DNA from: Pseudomonadales bacterium
GTDB lineage: Bacteria; Pseudomonadota; Gammaproteobacteria; Pseudomonadales; Pseudohongiellaceae
DNA: 64,000 nucleotides
Direction of reading: 5' to 3'
NCBI GenBank assembly: GCA_023257655.1
Contig: JALRBQ010000092.1
Location: forward strand, 1-64,000
The position numbers and the translations under genes were made by a program. The notes under the pieces were generated by a model. That model saw only the letters and a program-made list of their open reading frames with translations. It searched no databases and had not been told where the DNA came from. Below, piece after piece: positions 17,680 through 25,381 of the stretch (positions are counted from its first letter, which is position 1; every line of letters starts with the position of its first letter).

Positions 17680-17988
17680 ATGAAACTACCGCAATATTCG
17701 AAGTTTTCTCCCATTACCGTGGCCGTTAAGAAGAACGTCCGCCAACTGCGACTCGACGCAGGCTACTCGATGAACGAGGGGGCCCGCATGCTTGGCGTGT
17801 CGCGCAAGCAATTGGAAGACATTGAGACGATTCGCAATTATGGCTGTCATCTCGATCTCGAGCTGATCGCAAAATTGAAAGTCATCTACAAATGCTCGCT
17901 AGATGACCTGATCGGTGAACTGCCGGAAGACTACTATTCCGATTACTTCGTCCGCCCTCGCAAGCGCCTCGGTTCCAAGTCCCGTTAG
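17680..17988 (+). CDS. Small XRE-type helix-turn-helix transcriptional regulator
   Basis: The 102-residue protein contains one HTH domain: VKKNVRQLRLDAGYSMNEGARMLGVSRKQLEDIE at about residues 12-45, followed by the rest of the five-helix XRE bundle (LELIAKLKVIYKCSLDDLIG). It has no ligand domain, so it probably acts as a simple DNA-binding switch. The unusual A+T-rich upstream region may be its own operator. The C-terminal tail RPRKRLGSKSR is basic. Neither a toxin partner nor phage genes are adjacent, so this is unlikely to be an antitoxin or phage repressor. Confidence 0.85.
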   Translation: MKLPQYSKFSPITVAVKKNVRQLRLDAGYSMNEGARMLGVSRKQLEDIETIRNYGCHLDLELIAKLKVIYKCSLDDLIGELPEDYYSDYFVRPRKRLGSKSR

Positions 17989-18110
17989 ACACCTGACACC
18001 ACCGTCGGCCCCAGCGTTCGGACAGCGCTTCGATCGACGGCAAACGGTGGTGTATCACCCGCTCCCTCGTGCCCGACCGGGCAGCAATAGCCCGACTATC
18101 GAGTTTCGTG

Positions 18111-18116
18111 TATACT
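18111..18116 (+). promoter_or_regulatory. Possible -10 box upstream of the 58-residue protein gene
   Basis: TATACT lies 34 bases before the ATG at 18150 in a context GTGTATACTT. No clear -35 element is present, so this is a weak candidate. Confidence 0.35.
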
Positions 18117-18149
18117 TGCGTCCTTTTGACGCAAAGAGAAAGTGGAGTT

Positions 18150-18326
18150 ATGACGAACAAAGCGAAAAAGGAAGCGGTGGTTGGCAGTCGCGCGGACCTC
18201 AAGCAGCACATCGATGCCTTCATCAAGGCCGGTGGCAAGGTGCAACAGATTCCCTCTGGCGTAAGTGGCCAGACCTCAACAAGTGGACCACGCCAGATCG
18301 TACTCAGTCACAAAACCAGTTCGTAA
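18150..18326 (+). CDS. Small basic protein of 58 residues, function unknown
   Basis: ATG 18150 is preceded by GTGGAG and opens a 58-residue frame beginning MTNKAKKEAVVGSRADLKQ. Its middle, IDAFIKAGGKVQQIPSGVSG, resembles a short motif (helix, then GGKv..ip.g) that recurs in small gammaproteobacterial proteins, including the C-terminal part of the RNA-polymerase-binding protein SutA. That similarity is from memory and weak. It lacks the acidic N-terminal tail of SutA. It may be a small nucleic-acid or RNA polymerase associated protein. Confidence 0.6.
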   Translation: MTNKAKKEAVVGSRADLKQHIDAFIKAGGKVQQIPSGVSGQTSTSGPRQIVLSHKTSS

Positions 18327-18422
18327 TCGACGTTCAACGCCAACCCTGATTCTCCTGATCGCTGCAGTGTTTTCACTGTGTCCGCCCTCGCTGGCTGACT
18401 TCAGGCAAATCCCGGCGAGTGC

Positions 18423-19397
18423 CTACAACTGGCTCACGGCATAGCCTTTACTGGCCAGCAACTGCAGCAAACCCTGTTCTCCTACCAGATGCGCAGCCCC
18501 GACCAGCACGAACTCGGTCGGACTGTCCGTGAGCAGTGCCTCGATCTCGGGCAGCCAACGCAGATTCCGACTCAGCAACAACGAGTCGTACAGTGCCGGT
18601 GCTTCCTCGCGCATCGAGGCGACAAACAGGTCGGACAGCGCCTCGGCATCGCCGGATCGCCAGGCGTTGATCATGTCCTGCATCATGGTATCGGTCTCTT
18701 CCAGCTCCTGCAGTGACACCAGGATAAACTCGCTCTCGTCGCCCTCGCCCATGGCAGCGAGAAAACCGATTTGTTCCTGCAGCGTCTCGAACTGGCCGAT
18801 CGCCTTGCCATCGGCGACTGCCTTTGTATTGAAGTGCATGTCCACCCCTTCCGGGGTGAATCCCATGCGCTGGAATTCCATCACCTGCAACGTGCTAACC
18901 ACCATGCCTGGTTTCATCTTCTCCAACATCATCAGTGGCAAGCCGACTTTGGCCGTATGTGCCGACAGTGCCTCATAGGCTTCGGTATTGAGCACCGTCT
19001 TGAGTGAGCGCTCATCGTTGTAAATGAGTTGCTGCAACATCTGCACCTGCACTGCCATATCATTCATGGCGCTGATGTCGGTCTCGAAATACACTTTTGA
19101 TGAAGCCGCGTAAGCCTGTTCAAATTCTGTAGGCAAAGGGTAATCGCTGGCTCGTAACAGATGCACGGTACCACCCAGATAAACAGTGTTATCACCGGAA
19201 CGTACCTGCCACACTGAAGTCTCACCAATGGCGAGTGTCGATGTGGTCAACGTGAGTACGCCGAGACATAGGAGACGCGGCAATCCTTGCATCACGCGGT
19301 GTTGGTCTACTCGTTGAATTTTCAGACGGTGACCATTTGCAGGAAAGCACCGCTGTTTTATGCGCATGATCAACTGACAAATCAGGCTTAGCGACAT
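18423..19397 (-). CDS. TraB/GumN (Tiki-like) family protein
   Basis: The protein of about 324 residues has a hydrophobic export signal (LPRLLCLGVLTLTTSTLAIG). Then come the TraB/GumN blocks: SVWQVRSGDNTVYLGGTVHLL, YFETDI and the C-terminal FVLVGAAHLVGEQGLLQLL. The GTVH and GAAHLVG histidines are the conserved metal-site residues of the Tiki-like superfamily, some members of which are metalloproteases. Start 19397 (MSLSLICQ) has a clear AAGGATGAG before it. An ATG at 19292, right at the signal peptide, is a reasonable alternative because the longer form puts about 35 residues before the hydrophobic segment. Confidence 0.85.
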   Translation of the reverse strand: MSLSLICQLIMRIKQRCFPANGHRLKIQRVDQHRVMQGLPRLLCLGVLTLTTSTLAIGETSVWQVRSGDNTVYLGGTVHLLRASDYPLPTEFEQAYAASSKVYFETDISAMNDMAVQVQMLQQLIYNDERSLKTVLNTEAYEALSAHTAKVGLPLMMLEKMKPGMVVSTLQVMEFQRMGFTPEGVDMHFNTKAVADGKAIGQFETLQEQIGFLAAMGEGDESEFILVSLQELEETDTMMQDMINAWRSGDAEALSDLFVASMREEAPALYDSLLLSRNLRWLPEIEALLTDSPTEFVLVGAAHLVGEQGLLQLLASKGYAVSQL

Positions 19398-19505
19398 TGT
19401 CTCATCCTTTCCGCTTTGCGGTGTGTACTCTGTGTAGGGTAAAAGGTAGCATGCCTGATCGAGGTGCAAAAGCACTCTGAAATCATCACCGACGCGCCGC
19501 TTCCC

Positions 19506-19865
19506 ATGTCAAAACTCGTCTTCAAACTTCGCCACGTCCCGGACGATGAGGCTGAAGCCATCCGCCAACTGCTCGATGAACATGAGATCGCGTTCTTCGA
19601 GACTTCTGCCGGCAATTGGGGCATCTCGCTACCGGCGCTATGGATCAGGGATGAACAGGATTTTGACCGGGCTCGGGCCTTGATCGACGACTATCAGCAG
19701 CAACGCAGTCAGCACATGCGTTCGGTGTATGAAGAGCAACGGCAGCGCGGTGAGGTAAGAACCTTGTGGCACAGCTTCATCGAGGCGCCACTGAGATTCA
19801 TTGTTTATGTAGGCCTTGCGCTACTGGTATTGTGCTTTTCGGTCAGGGTTTTTCTCTCGTTCTGA
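19506..19865 (+). CDS. DUF6164-like small membrane-anchored protein
   Basis: The 119-residue protein starts MSKLVFKLRHVPDDEAEAIR and has GNWGISLPALWIRDEQDFDRA. This pattern matches the uncharacterised DUF6164 proteins, which resemble the signal-transducing DUF2007 fold. Its last 25 residues form one transmembrane helix (FIVYVGLALLVLCFSV), so the N-terminal domain is likely held at the inner membrane on the cytoplasmic side. ATG 19506 was preferred over an in-frame start 14 codons earlier because the conserved part begins there. It converges on the PilZ gene 6 bases away. Confidence 0.75.
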   Translation: MSKLVFKLRHVPDDEAEAIRQLLDEHEIAFFETSAGNWGISLPALWIRDEQDFDRARALIDDYQQQRSQHMRSVYEEQRQRGEVRTLWHSFIEAPLRFIVYVGLALLVLCFSVRVFLSF

Positions 19866-19871
19866 ACCGGG

Positions 19872-20234
19872 TTAACCGTACGCCGAATCATAATCGATGC
19901 GACGCAATGAGAGACTTTCCATTTCTCGTTCGAGCTCGTCGTCCGGTCCGAACCAGGCATCCTCCATGATGTCCATGAAACGCAATGCAATCTCTTGCTG
20001 GTTTGCGCGCACCACCTGTACTGGCAATGATGGCATCGTGCTGTCCCAGCCCTCGCCGTAGATGCGTACATCGAGCTCCATCATTACGAAGAAAGGCAAT
20101 TCCTCATTGGGTTTCAGCAACAGTCCGCTACGTGACATATTCTGAATTTCACAAGTGACGGTTCCCAATAGCGGGTGCGTGAGGCTCGCCCAGTAATCTA
20201 CGGTGATACGGCGGTAATGTCGGCGCTCTGCCAT
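19872..20234 (-). CDS. PilZ-domain protein, candidate c-di-GMP receptor
   Basis: The protein of about 120 residues consists of a single PilZ domain. The N-terminal MAERRHYRRI supplies the RxxxR-type arginine motif, and IQNMSRSGLLLKP corresponds to the second (D/N)xSxxG motif, with Asn in place of Asp. Both elements for c-di-GMP binding are therefore nearly canonical. Start 20234 has GAGGG 8 bases upstream; an upstream start at 20264 lacks one. No cyclase or phosphodiesterase is adjacent, and the nucleotidyl-cyclase-like gene is 3 kb away. Confidence 0.85.
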   Translation of the reverse strand: MAERRHYRRITVDYWASLTHPLLGTVTCEIQNMSRSGLLLKPNEELPFFVMMELDVRIYGEGWDSTMPSLPVQVVRANQQEIALRFMDIMEDAWFGPDDELEREMESLSLRRIDYDSAYG

Positions 20235-20419
20235 GGCAATGCCCTCATGTTTGTTCACGGTCATTCGTATCGATACCCAGAATTATAGGGATTTGACTCC
20301 ACTCTATTTTGAACCACGGCGCGCTTTATCAATTGTCCGTGTGACAGGCGCCACACTTTGGCGAAAAAAGCGTCGGCGATTGATTGACGTCAGCAACTGG
20401 CGCCCGTTGCCATTCATTC

Positions 20420-20448
20420 TTTACAGCCTGGAAATTGTGTTATATAAA
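20420..20448 (+). promoter_or_regulatory. Sigma70-type promoter for the candidate ncRNA
   Basis: TTTACA at 20420-20425 and TATAAA at 20443-20448 are separated by exactly 17 bases. Each hexamer differs from consensus at one position. It reads into a region with no long gene on the plus strand and predicts a transcript start near 20455. This is one of the best promoter matches in the window. Confidence 0.7.
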
Positions 20449-20454
20449 CGAGTC

Positions 20455-20690
20455 AGTTCTTTGTTAGGAGTTCTAGCAGGGGGAACTTTCTGGCAATCCG
20501 TGACTACCCTGGAATTAAAAGGAGGTGATCCCATCAATAGTCCATCTATTAAGGGAGCCTCCAGTTACACACACTAGCGCAAGCTCGAACGTGTAATTGG
20601 AGGGGAATGCTCGTGGTGACACGACACTCCTGAGCTCCCATACGGTGAAGATCCCGTTGTCGGCTCTGTCGACAACGGGATTTTTTTTGG
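20455..20690 (+). ncRNA. Candidate structured small RNA, about 235 nt, family not recognised
   Basis: A strong promoter upstream and a strong Rho-independent terminator downstream delimit a plus-strand transcript with no convincing protein frame, in the gap between two minus-strand genes. Hand folding gives four hairpins. (1) AGTTC 20469-20473 pairs with GAACT 20483-20487. (2) GGAGG 20521-20525 pairs with CCTCC 20558-20562, enclosing CCC/GGG and AATAG/CTATT. (3) CAGTTACAC near 20562-20570 pairs with GTGTAATTG near 20591-20599, with an inner AGC-GCAA-GCT tetraloop. (4) TCGTG 20611-20615 pairs with CACGA 20620-20624, closed by GTGA. Two GNRA-type loops and a nested stem are more structure than chance would give. 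Many GGA words occur, as in CsrA/RsmA-binding RNAs, but the usual loop arrangement is not evident. It does not look like 6S, SRP, tmRNA or RNase P RNA. Confidence 0.65.
20651..20688 (+). terminator. Strong Rho-independent terminator of the candidate ncRNA
   Basis: A 12-bp perfect stem, ATCCCGTTGTCG at 20651-20662 against CGACAACGGGAT at 20670-20681, has a 7-base loop and runs directly into a T tract to 20688. On the other strand no T tract follows, so it works only for plus-strand transcription. It therefore cannot be the terminator of lhr, which ends at 20749 on the minus strand. Confidence 0.9.
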
Positions 20691-20748
20691 CAGGGGAAAG
20701 TTCTGTGATAATTGACAGCCTGCCGCGACGCGTCAAGGCTATTGCTGC

Positions 20749-23700
20749 TTAGCGTGTTCCGAGGTAACTGCGTAGCCGCGGTGGAAAGCGCTGTTGTTGC
20801 AGTGCCTGTTGCAGGTTCCACCGCTCATCTTCCGCGACATCGCGCAGGAAATGAATTTCACCGGCATCGAGTACGGCAACCGGAATACCGCCGCGATACA
20901 GCACACGATTGCTGTTAAGGCGCGCCAGTTTGCGCGTGGGTAAGAGCAGGTTCAACAAATTAAGCGGATCGGTAGCTGCCAGTGAATAATAGGGCTTGTG
21001 TCTGGCAGATTTACCTTCGGTATTGGCAAATCGGCGCAATTCATCGACTGTGTTGTTGAAGGCAAATTGCTCGCCACCGACGCCGGCAATGAAACGACCT
21101 CCACGAATTACACCGCGTAGCTCCATCCAGCGCAGCGTCTGCAGGAGCACACGCCATGGCGGAGCAAAAGATTCCCGCTCCAGAATGCCGCGAAACAGCA
21201 CTCCCCACCGTTGCAGGTAGATGCTCACGAGCCGTTCGCGTTGCTCTTCATTCAGCACATCCCACTGCGAGGGTCCGCGTTTTGTGGCGGCGGGCTCCGG
21301 TGTCTGTTGCCCGATTTCCAGCAAACTCCAGCGTCCCGCGTCTTCGACTCCGAACATCGCCTTGCGCCCGCGGCGTCGATGAGAACCGGGCTTCTTGCCC
21401 GCAGGAGTGAGCAAGGCGCGCAATCCGGTGAAGCTGTCACTGGTGAGGCGGCCTGCGCTGACTAGTTCAGCGAGGCTGCTCTCGAGCTGGGTTCGGAGCA
21501 GACCGGTGCGACTCTGGATCTGATCGAAGAAGCTGGCACCGTGTAGCCGCAAGTCGGCTTCCACTTGCGCCGCTGCGCCGCTCACTACCGGCGACTCGCC
21601 GGCTTCCTGTTGGGCCGCAGCCAGGGCCTTCCAGATATCCAGATTGGCGCGGCAGGCGAGTGTAATGGGCGTACTCTTTACCGGTCCGCTGGTCTTTTTC
21701 TGCAGACTCCTGATTGTCGGTGCGCTGTAGCGACCCCAGCAAACCCGGCCACTGATGCACAGGGCGTCCAACCAAACGGGGTCATAGTCCTTGACCCGTG
21801 ATGGGTACAGATTCGCCTCCCAACTCGCCGCCGGAGCGGCAATGCCATCCAGCAGATTCAGGCAAGCCTGTAGCTGCGTCTGTCCATCAAGGCCGGGCAG
21901 TCTGACGGCATCCTGTTGGTTCACGGGTAACAATTGATGCCTGTCAAACAGGAATTCGGTGTAGGACTCCAGCGAAACCGGTTTGATGCGTTTGCGGTGA
22001 GCATCGATGGTGTAACGGTGAATGCGTTGCAATAATCGCCGCTCACACCATTCAGTCTCACGCTCCTGCTGTCCTGCTGTGGCGGGTGAGAACTGGCCCC
22101 GGAAGGCGTAGCCCTCGACCTCCAGCGCGATCAGTGCGGCATTAATTGTAGCCACCTTGAGATTGAGTTCCCGACTGAGCTGGCTTGCTGTTACTGGCCC
22201 CACTCCCTCCAGTCGACCCTGGACAATTTCTTTCAGCGCTGTTTCCGGATGCCACTGTTGACCCTGCAGAAAAGCAGGCAATGATTGAGTGTCGGTCAGC
22301 GCGAAAACCGCGGCAAAACAGGGAAATCGTTCTGTAGCGACCCAGATGCCTTGCGCAATGGCCGGTAGGTGCACGATGCGCTGCTGTGCCAACAAGCGTT
22401 CCTGCCAAACTGCATAACGATGCCTGTCAAATTCTTCTGCCGTCATATAACAGATGCTGAGCAGGGCATCGTGCAGTTCCTCAGCATTGTTGACGAAGGG
22501 CCATGCCTCCTCTCGCACCCGTTGAATCGCCTCGGGGTCAAGCAGGCTGTAGTCTCGTGCCTCTGCCGGATCGGTCCAGCTGCGATTGCGAATCGCATTC
22601 GTACGACGCTCCTCGAATGGCGCATCATCGAGAAAGGCATAGGGCCTGGCGTTGATGATTTCCTGGGCAAACGGCGACGGCTCACGCAAATCTTTGGCAA
22701 TGAGCGTCAATTGGCCTCGCTCGATGGCCGTAATCAATTCCAGCAAGGCGTCAATATCCATCGCCTCGGTCAGACAGTCATGAATAGTTTGCTGCACCAG
22801 CGGATGCTCGGGAATTTCACGCTTGCCGGTGAGATTTTCCTGACACGCGATCTGATCCGGGAAAACATGCGCGACGAGATCCTCGGCGTCCATGCGCTGG
22901 AACTGGGGCGGTACGCGCTTGCCGCTGCGGTTACGCTGAATCGCGAGAGAACGAGTTGCATTCCAGCGCCATCTGACTTCAAACATCGGCGCATCGAGCA
23001 GTGCCTGAATCAATACATCGCGCACGGTGGCGGATTGCAGGTAGCGATACACCTCGTCAAGCTGAAAGCTGTGCACGGAGCCGAGCGAGATGACGATGCT
23101 GTCTTCATTTGCAGCAGCCTGTAGCTCGAAATTGAATGAGCGGCAAAAGCGCTTGCGCAGCGCGAGCCCCCAGCCACGGTTGATGCGGCTGCCAAATGGC
23201 GAATGGATGACGACGTGCATGTCTCCGACTTCGTCGAAAAATCTTTCCATCACAAGCGTCTCACGGGTCGGCATGACCCCAAGCGCTTGCATTCCGGTTT
23301 GCAAATACTCGACGAGCTGCAACGCGCCGGCACGTGGCAAATTCACATTGTCGACTACCCATTGGACGGCCGCATTGGCCGAGTCGTCAGTCAGCAGATC
23401 GGCGATGTTCTGCCGCAGATGTGAAACCGCCATCGACAATTCATGGGTGCGACCTGGCCCTTCTCCAAACCAGAACGGAATTGTGGGCGGCATACCCTGA
23501 GCATCACGCACGCGAACCTTGAGGCCATCGATGCGCAGCATCTGCCAGCTGTGGGTGCCGAGAGTAAAGACATCCCCCGGCAGCGCTTCGAGCGCAAAAT
23601 CTTCATTGAGACTACCAACCACGGTGTCTTCCGGGTCCAGTACGACCTGGTAATCAAACATATCCGGTATCGCACCACCATTGGTGAGTGCAACCAGGTT

Positions 23701-25200
23701 AGCGCCACGTCGTGCCCGCACCCGATTGTTGATTGCATCAAGGTGCAGGTGTGCGCCGCGCCGTCCGCGGCGACTGGTATAGCCCTCCGCCAGCATGCGC
23801 ACCAAAGTCTCGAATTCGGTGTACTGTAAATCGCGGTAAGCGTAAGCGTTGGTAAAGAGACGAAACAGGTCCTGCATCGCCCAGCCTTCGGCACTGGCAT
23901 CGGGATTGAAGGTAGTGGAAGAGACTTCGGCCACGATCTGCTGGGACAGAATATCGGAGGGCTGCTCCGGCATGACAATTCGATCGAGTTCTCCCTGGCC
24001 GATGCTGTGCAGCAAGGCAGTTGCCTCAACCAGATCGTCACGAGTCAGGGGAAACAGAATGCCCTTCGGCCGCCCGTGAATCGAGTGACCGCTGCGACCG
24101 ACGCGCTGCAGAAACGTGGCGATGCTTTTCGGCGATGAGAACTGCACGACAAGATCGACCGAGCCAATGTCGATGCCCAGCTCCATCGATGCCGTCGCGA
24201 CCAGCACCTTCAGAGCCCCGGCCTTGAGTTTTTGTTCGGCCGCAAAGCGATGGTCCTTGCTCATGCTGCCGTGATGGGAGCACACGGCGTTCTCCCCCAG
24301 GCGTTCGGCGAGTGCCAGCGCCAGCCGCTCCGAGAGTCGGCGCGTATTCACAAATACCAGGGTGGTGTCATGGGAATTGATGAGCTCGACCAGCCGCTTG
24401 TACAGCTCTTCCCATACCTCGTTGCTCATTAATGCCGACAGAGCTGAGCCCGGTACCTCGATGCTGATATCAATCTGTCGACGGAAGCCGGTATCGACAA
24501 TTTCACAGTCCACGCTGTCGGCTGTGCAATGGGCATTACCCACCAGATAGCGCGCTACCATTTCGATCGGTTTCTGGGTAGCCGAAAGGCCGATGCGTTG
24601 CAACGCCTGACCTGAGTGACTCTGAACGAGGTGTTGCAGGCGCTCGATGGAGAGCGCCAGATGGGCACCGCGTTTGTCACCCAGCATGGCGTGAATCTCA
24701 TCCACGATCAGGGTCGACACGCTGGCGAGCATGGCGCGACCGCTGGCACTCGTCAGTAACAGATACAGGGACTCGGGGGTCGTCACCAGGATATGGGGCG
24801 GCTTCTTCGCCATCTTCTGGCGTTCGCTGGCAGGCGTATCGCCCGTGCGCACGGCTACCCGAATGTCCACGGGATGCTCGCCACACAGGTGCAAGTGCTC
24901 GGCGATGCCGTCTAGGGGTTGTTCCAGATTCTTCTGGATGTCGTTGCTGAGCGCCTTCAGGGGCGAGACGTAGAGAATCTGAACCCCATCCTCCAACTGC
25001 TGGCTGAGGTCGCGCTGGACCAGGGTATCGATGGCGGCGTAGAAGGCGGCGAGAGTCTTGCCGCTGCCGGTTGGGGCGGAGATCAGCGTGTGACGCCCTG
25101 CCTTGATGGCAGGCCAGGCCTGGGCCTGGGCGGCGGTAGGCTCGCCAAAACGACTGCGAAACCAGCTCTGGCAGGCGGGATGGAATTGCGCGAGTGCCAC
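20749..25200 (-). CDS. lhr: Lhr-type large ATP-dependent helicase
   Basis: The 1483-residue protein matches full-length bacterial Lhr (long form). Superfamily 2 helicase motifs are visible: the Q-motif region EPTAAQAQAWPAI, Walker A APTGSGKT, the Walker B box DEIH, SAT-like GLSATQ, and motif VI QRVGRSGHS. The Lhr-core winged-helix and beta-barrel parts follow. The extra C-terminal 600 residues correspond to the Lhr-CTD that oligomerises in E. coli and mycobacterial Lhr. The enzyme translocates 3'-5' on ssDNA and unwinds RNA:DNA hybrids, with links to DNA repair. The start is a GTG at 25198-25200 behind AAGGTGG. A LexA-like palindrome lies just upstream. Confidence 0.96.
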   Translation of the reverse strand: MALAQFHPACQSWFRSRFGEPTAAQAQAWPAIKAGRHTLISAPTGSGKTLAAFYAAIDTLVQRDLSQQLEDGVQILYVSPLKALSNDIQKNLEQPLDGIAEHLHLCGEHPVDIRVAVRTGDTPASERQKMAKKPPHILVTTPESLYLLLTSASGRAMLASVSTLIVDEIHAMLGDKRGAHLALSIERLQHLVQSHSGQALQRIGLSATQKPIEMVARYLVGNAHCTADSVDCEIVDTGFRRQIDISIEVPGSALSALMSNEVWEELYKRLVELINSHDTTLVFVNTRRLSERLALALAERLGENAVCSHHGSMSKDHRFAAEQKLKAGALKVLVATASMELGIDIGSVDLVVQFSSPKSIATFLQRVGRSGHSIHGRPKGILFPLTRDDLVEATALLHSIGQGELDRIVMPEQPSDILSQQIVAEVSSTTFNPDASAEGWAMQDLFRLFTNAYAYRDLQYTEFETLVRMLAEGYTSRRGRRGAHLHLDAINNRVRARRGANLVALTNGGAIPDMFDYQVVLDPEDTVVGSLNEDFALEALPGDVFTLGTHSWQMLRIDGLKVRVRDAQGMPPTIPFWFGEGPGRTHELSMAVSHLRQNIADLLTDDSANAAVQWVVDNVNLPRAGALQLVEYLQTGMQALGVMPTRETLVMERFFDEVGDMHVVIHSPFGSRINRGWGLALRKRFCRSFNFELQAAANEDSIVISLGSVHSFQLDEVYRYLQSATVRDVLIQALLDAPMFEVRWRWNATRSLAIQRNRSGKRVPPQFQRMDAEDLVAHVFPDQIACQENLTGKREIPEHPLVQQTIHDCLTEAMDIDALLELITAIERGQLTLIAKDLREPSPFAQEIINARPYAFLDDAPFEERRTNAIRNRSWTDPAEARDYSLLDPEAIQRVREEAWPFVNNAEELHDALLSICYMTAEEFDRHRYAVWQERLLAQQRIVHLPAIAQGIWVATERFPCFAAVFALTDTQSLPAFLQGQQWHPETALKEIVQGRLEGVGPVTASQLSRELNLKVATINAALIALEVEGYAFRGQFSPATAGQQERETEWCERRLLQRIHRYTIDAHRKRIKPVSLESYTEFLFDRHQLLPVNQQDAVRLPGLDGQTQLQACLNLLDGIAAPAASWEANLYPSRVKDYDPVWLDALCISGRVCWGRYSAPTIRSLQKKTSGPVKSTPITLACRANLDIWKALAAAQQEAGESPVVSGAAAQVEADLRLHGASFFDQIQSRTGLLRTQLESSLAELVSAGRLTSDSFTGLRALLTPAGKKPGSHRRRGRKAMFGVEDAGRWSLLEIGQQTPEPAATKRGPSQWDVLNEEQRERLVSIYLQRWGVLFRGILERESFAPPWRVLLQTLRWMELRGVIRGGRFIAGVGGEQFAFNNTVDELRRFANTEGKSARHKPYYSLAATDPLNLLNLLLPTRKLARLNSNRVLYRGGIPVAVLDAGEIHFLRDVAEDERWNLQQALQQQRFPPRLRSYLGTR

Positions 25201-25221
25201 GGGTTACGCCACCTTCAGATA

Positions 25222-25237
25222 CTGTACGGGCGTACAG
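25222..25237. promoter_or_regulatory. LexA-like (SOS box type) palindrome at the lhr promoter
   Basis: CTGTACGGGCGTACAG is an inverted repeat of the form CTGT-N8-ACAG, the spacing of the gammaproteobacterial SOS box, with TA before it as in the consensus. The central eight bases are G+C rich, unlike the A+T-rich core of the E. coli site, so affinity may be modest. It overlaps the predicted -10/start region of lhr and lies 22 bases before the lhr start codon. Confidence 0.5.
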
Positions 25238-25264
25238 GTTAGTGCGGCCCACCGGAGATTGCAA
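25236..25264 (-). promoter_or_regulatory. Possible lhr promoter
   Basis: Reading on the minus strand, TTGCAA (25264-25259) and TAACCT (25241-25236) are 17 bases apart. The -10 match is partial. The LexA-like palindrome begins at the end of this -10, a position where a repressor would block transcription. Confidence 0.35.
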
Positions 25265-25288
25265 GCGGGCCGTGGGCGGTCAGCGGAT

Positions 25289-25317
25289 TTGACAGCACTA
25301 CCCATCGCGGCTAGCTT
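25289..25317 (+). promoter_or_regulatory. Possible lepB promoter
   Basis: A perfect -35 TTGACA at 25289-25294 is followed 17 bases later by TAGCTT at 25312-25317, a weak -10. The distance to the lepB start at 25382 is suitable. Confidence 0.4.
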
Positions 25318-25381
25318 ATAGAACCCCGTTCCGGGGCGCATTTGGCACACAGCCTGACTTATGCAGAGGGTGTTTTACTTC

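Noticed and set aside
18283-18444. A 53-codon plus-strand frame from GTG 18283 with a signal-peptide-like stretch (LILLIAAVFSLCPPSLAD)
   Set aside because: It overlaps the 58-residue gene and the end of the GumN-like gene, has no ribosome site, and stops soon after the hydrophobic part. At most it is a gene remnant.
20519-20531. 3' end of a 16S rRNA gene on the minus strand
   Set aside because: Only the last 13 bases match; the preceding conserved helix 45 sequence is absent. It is treated as an anti-SD complement in the ncRNA.
20233-20577. A 114-codon plus-strand frame across the ncRNA promoter
   Set aside because: It starts inside the PilZ gene antisense, has no family resemblance, and conflicts with the clear promoter and structured RNA.
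22369-23124. 251-codon plus-strand frame inside lhr
   Set aside because: It is antisense to conserved helicase sequence and has no ribosome site or recognisable domain.
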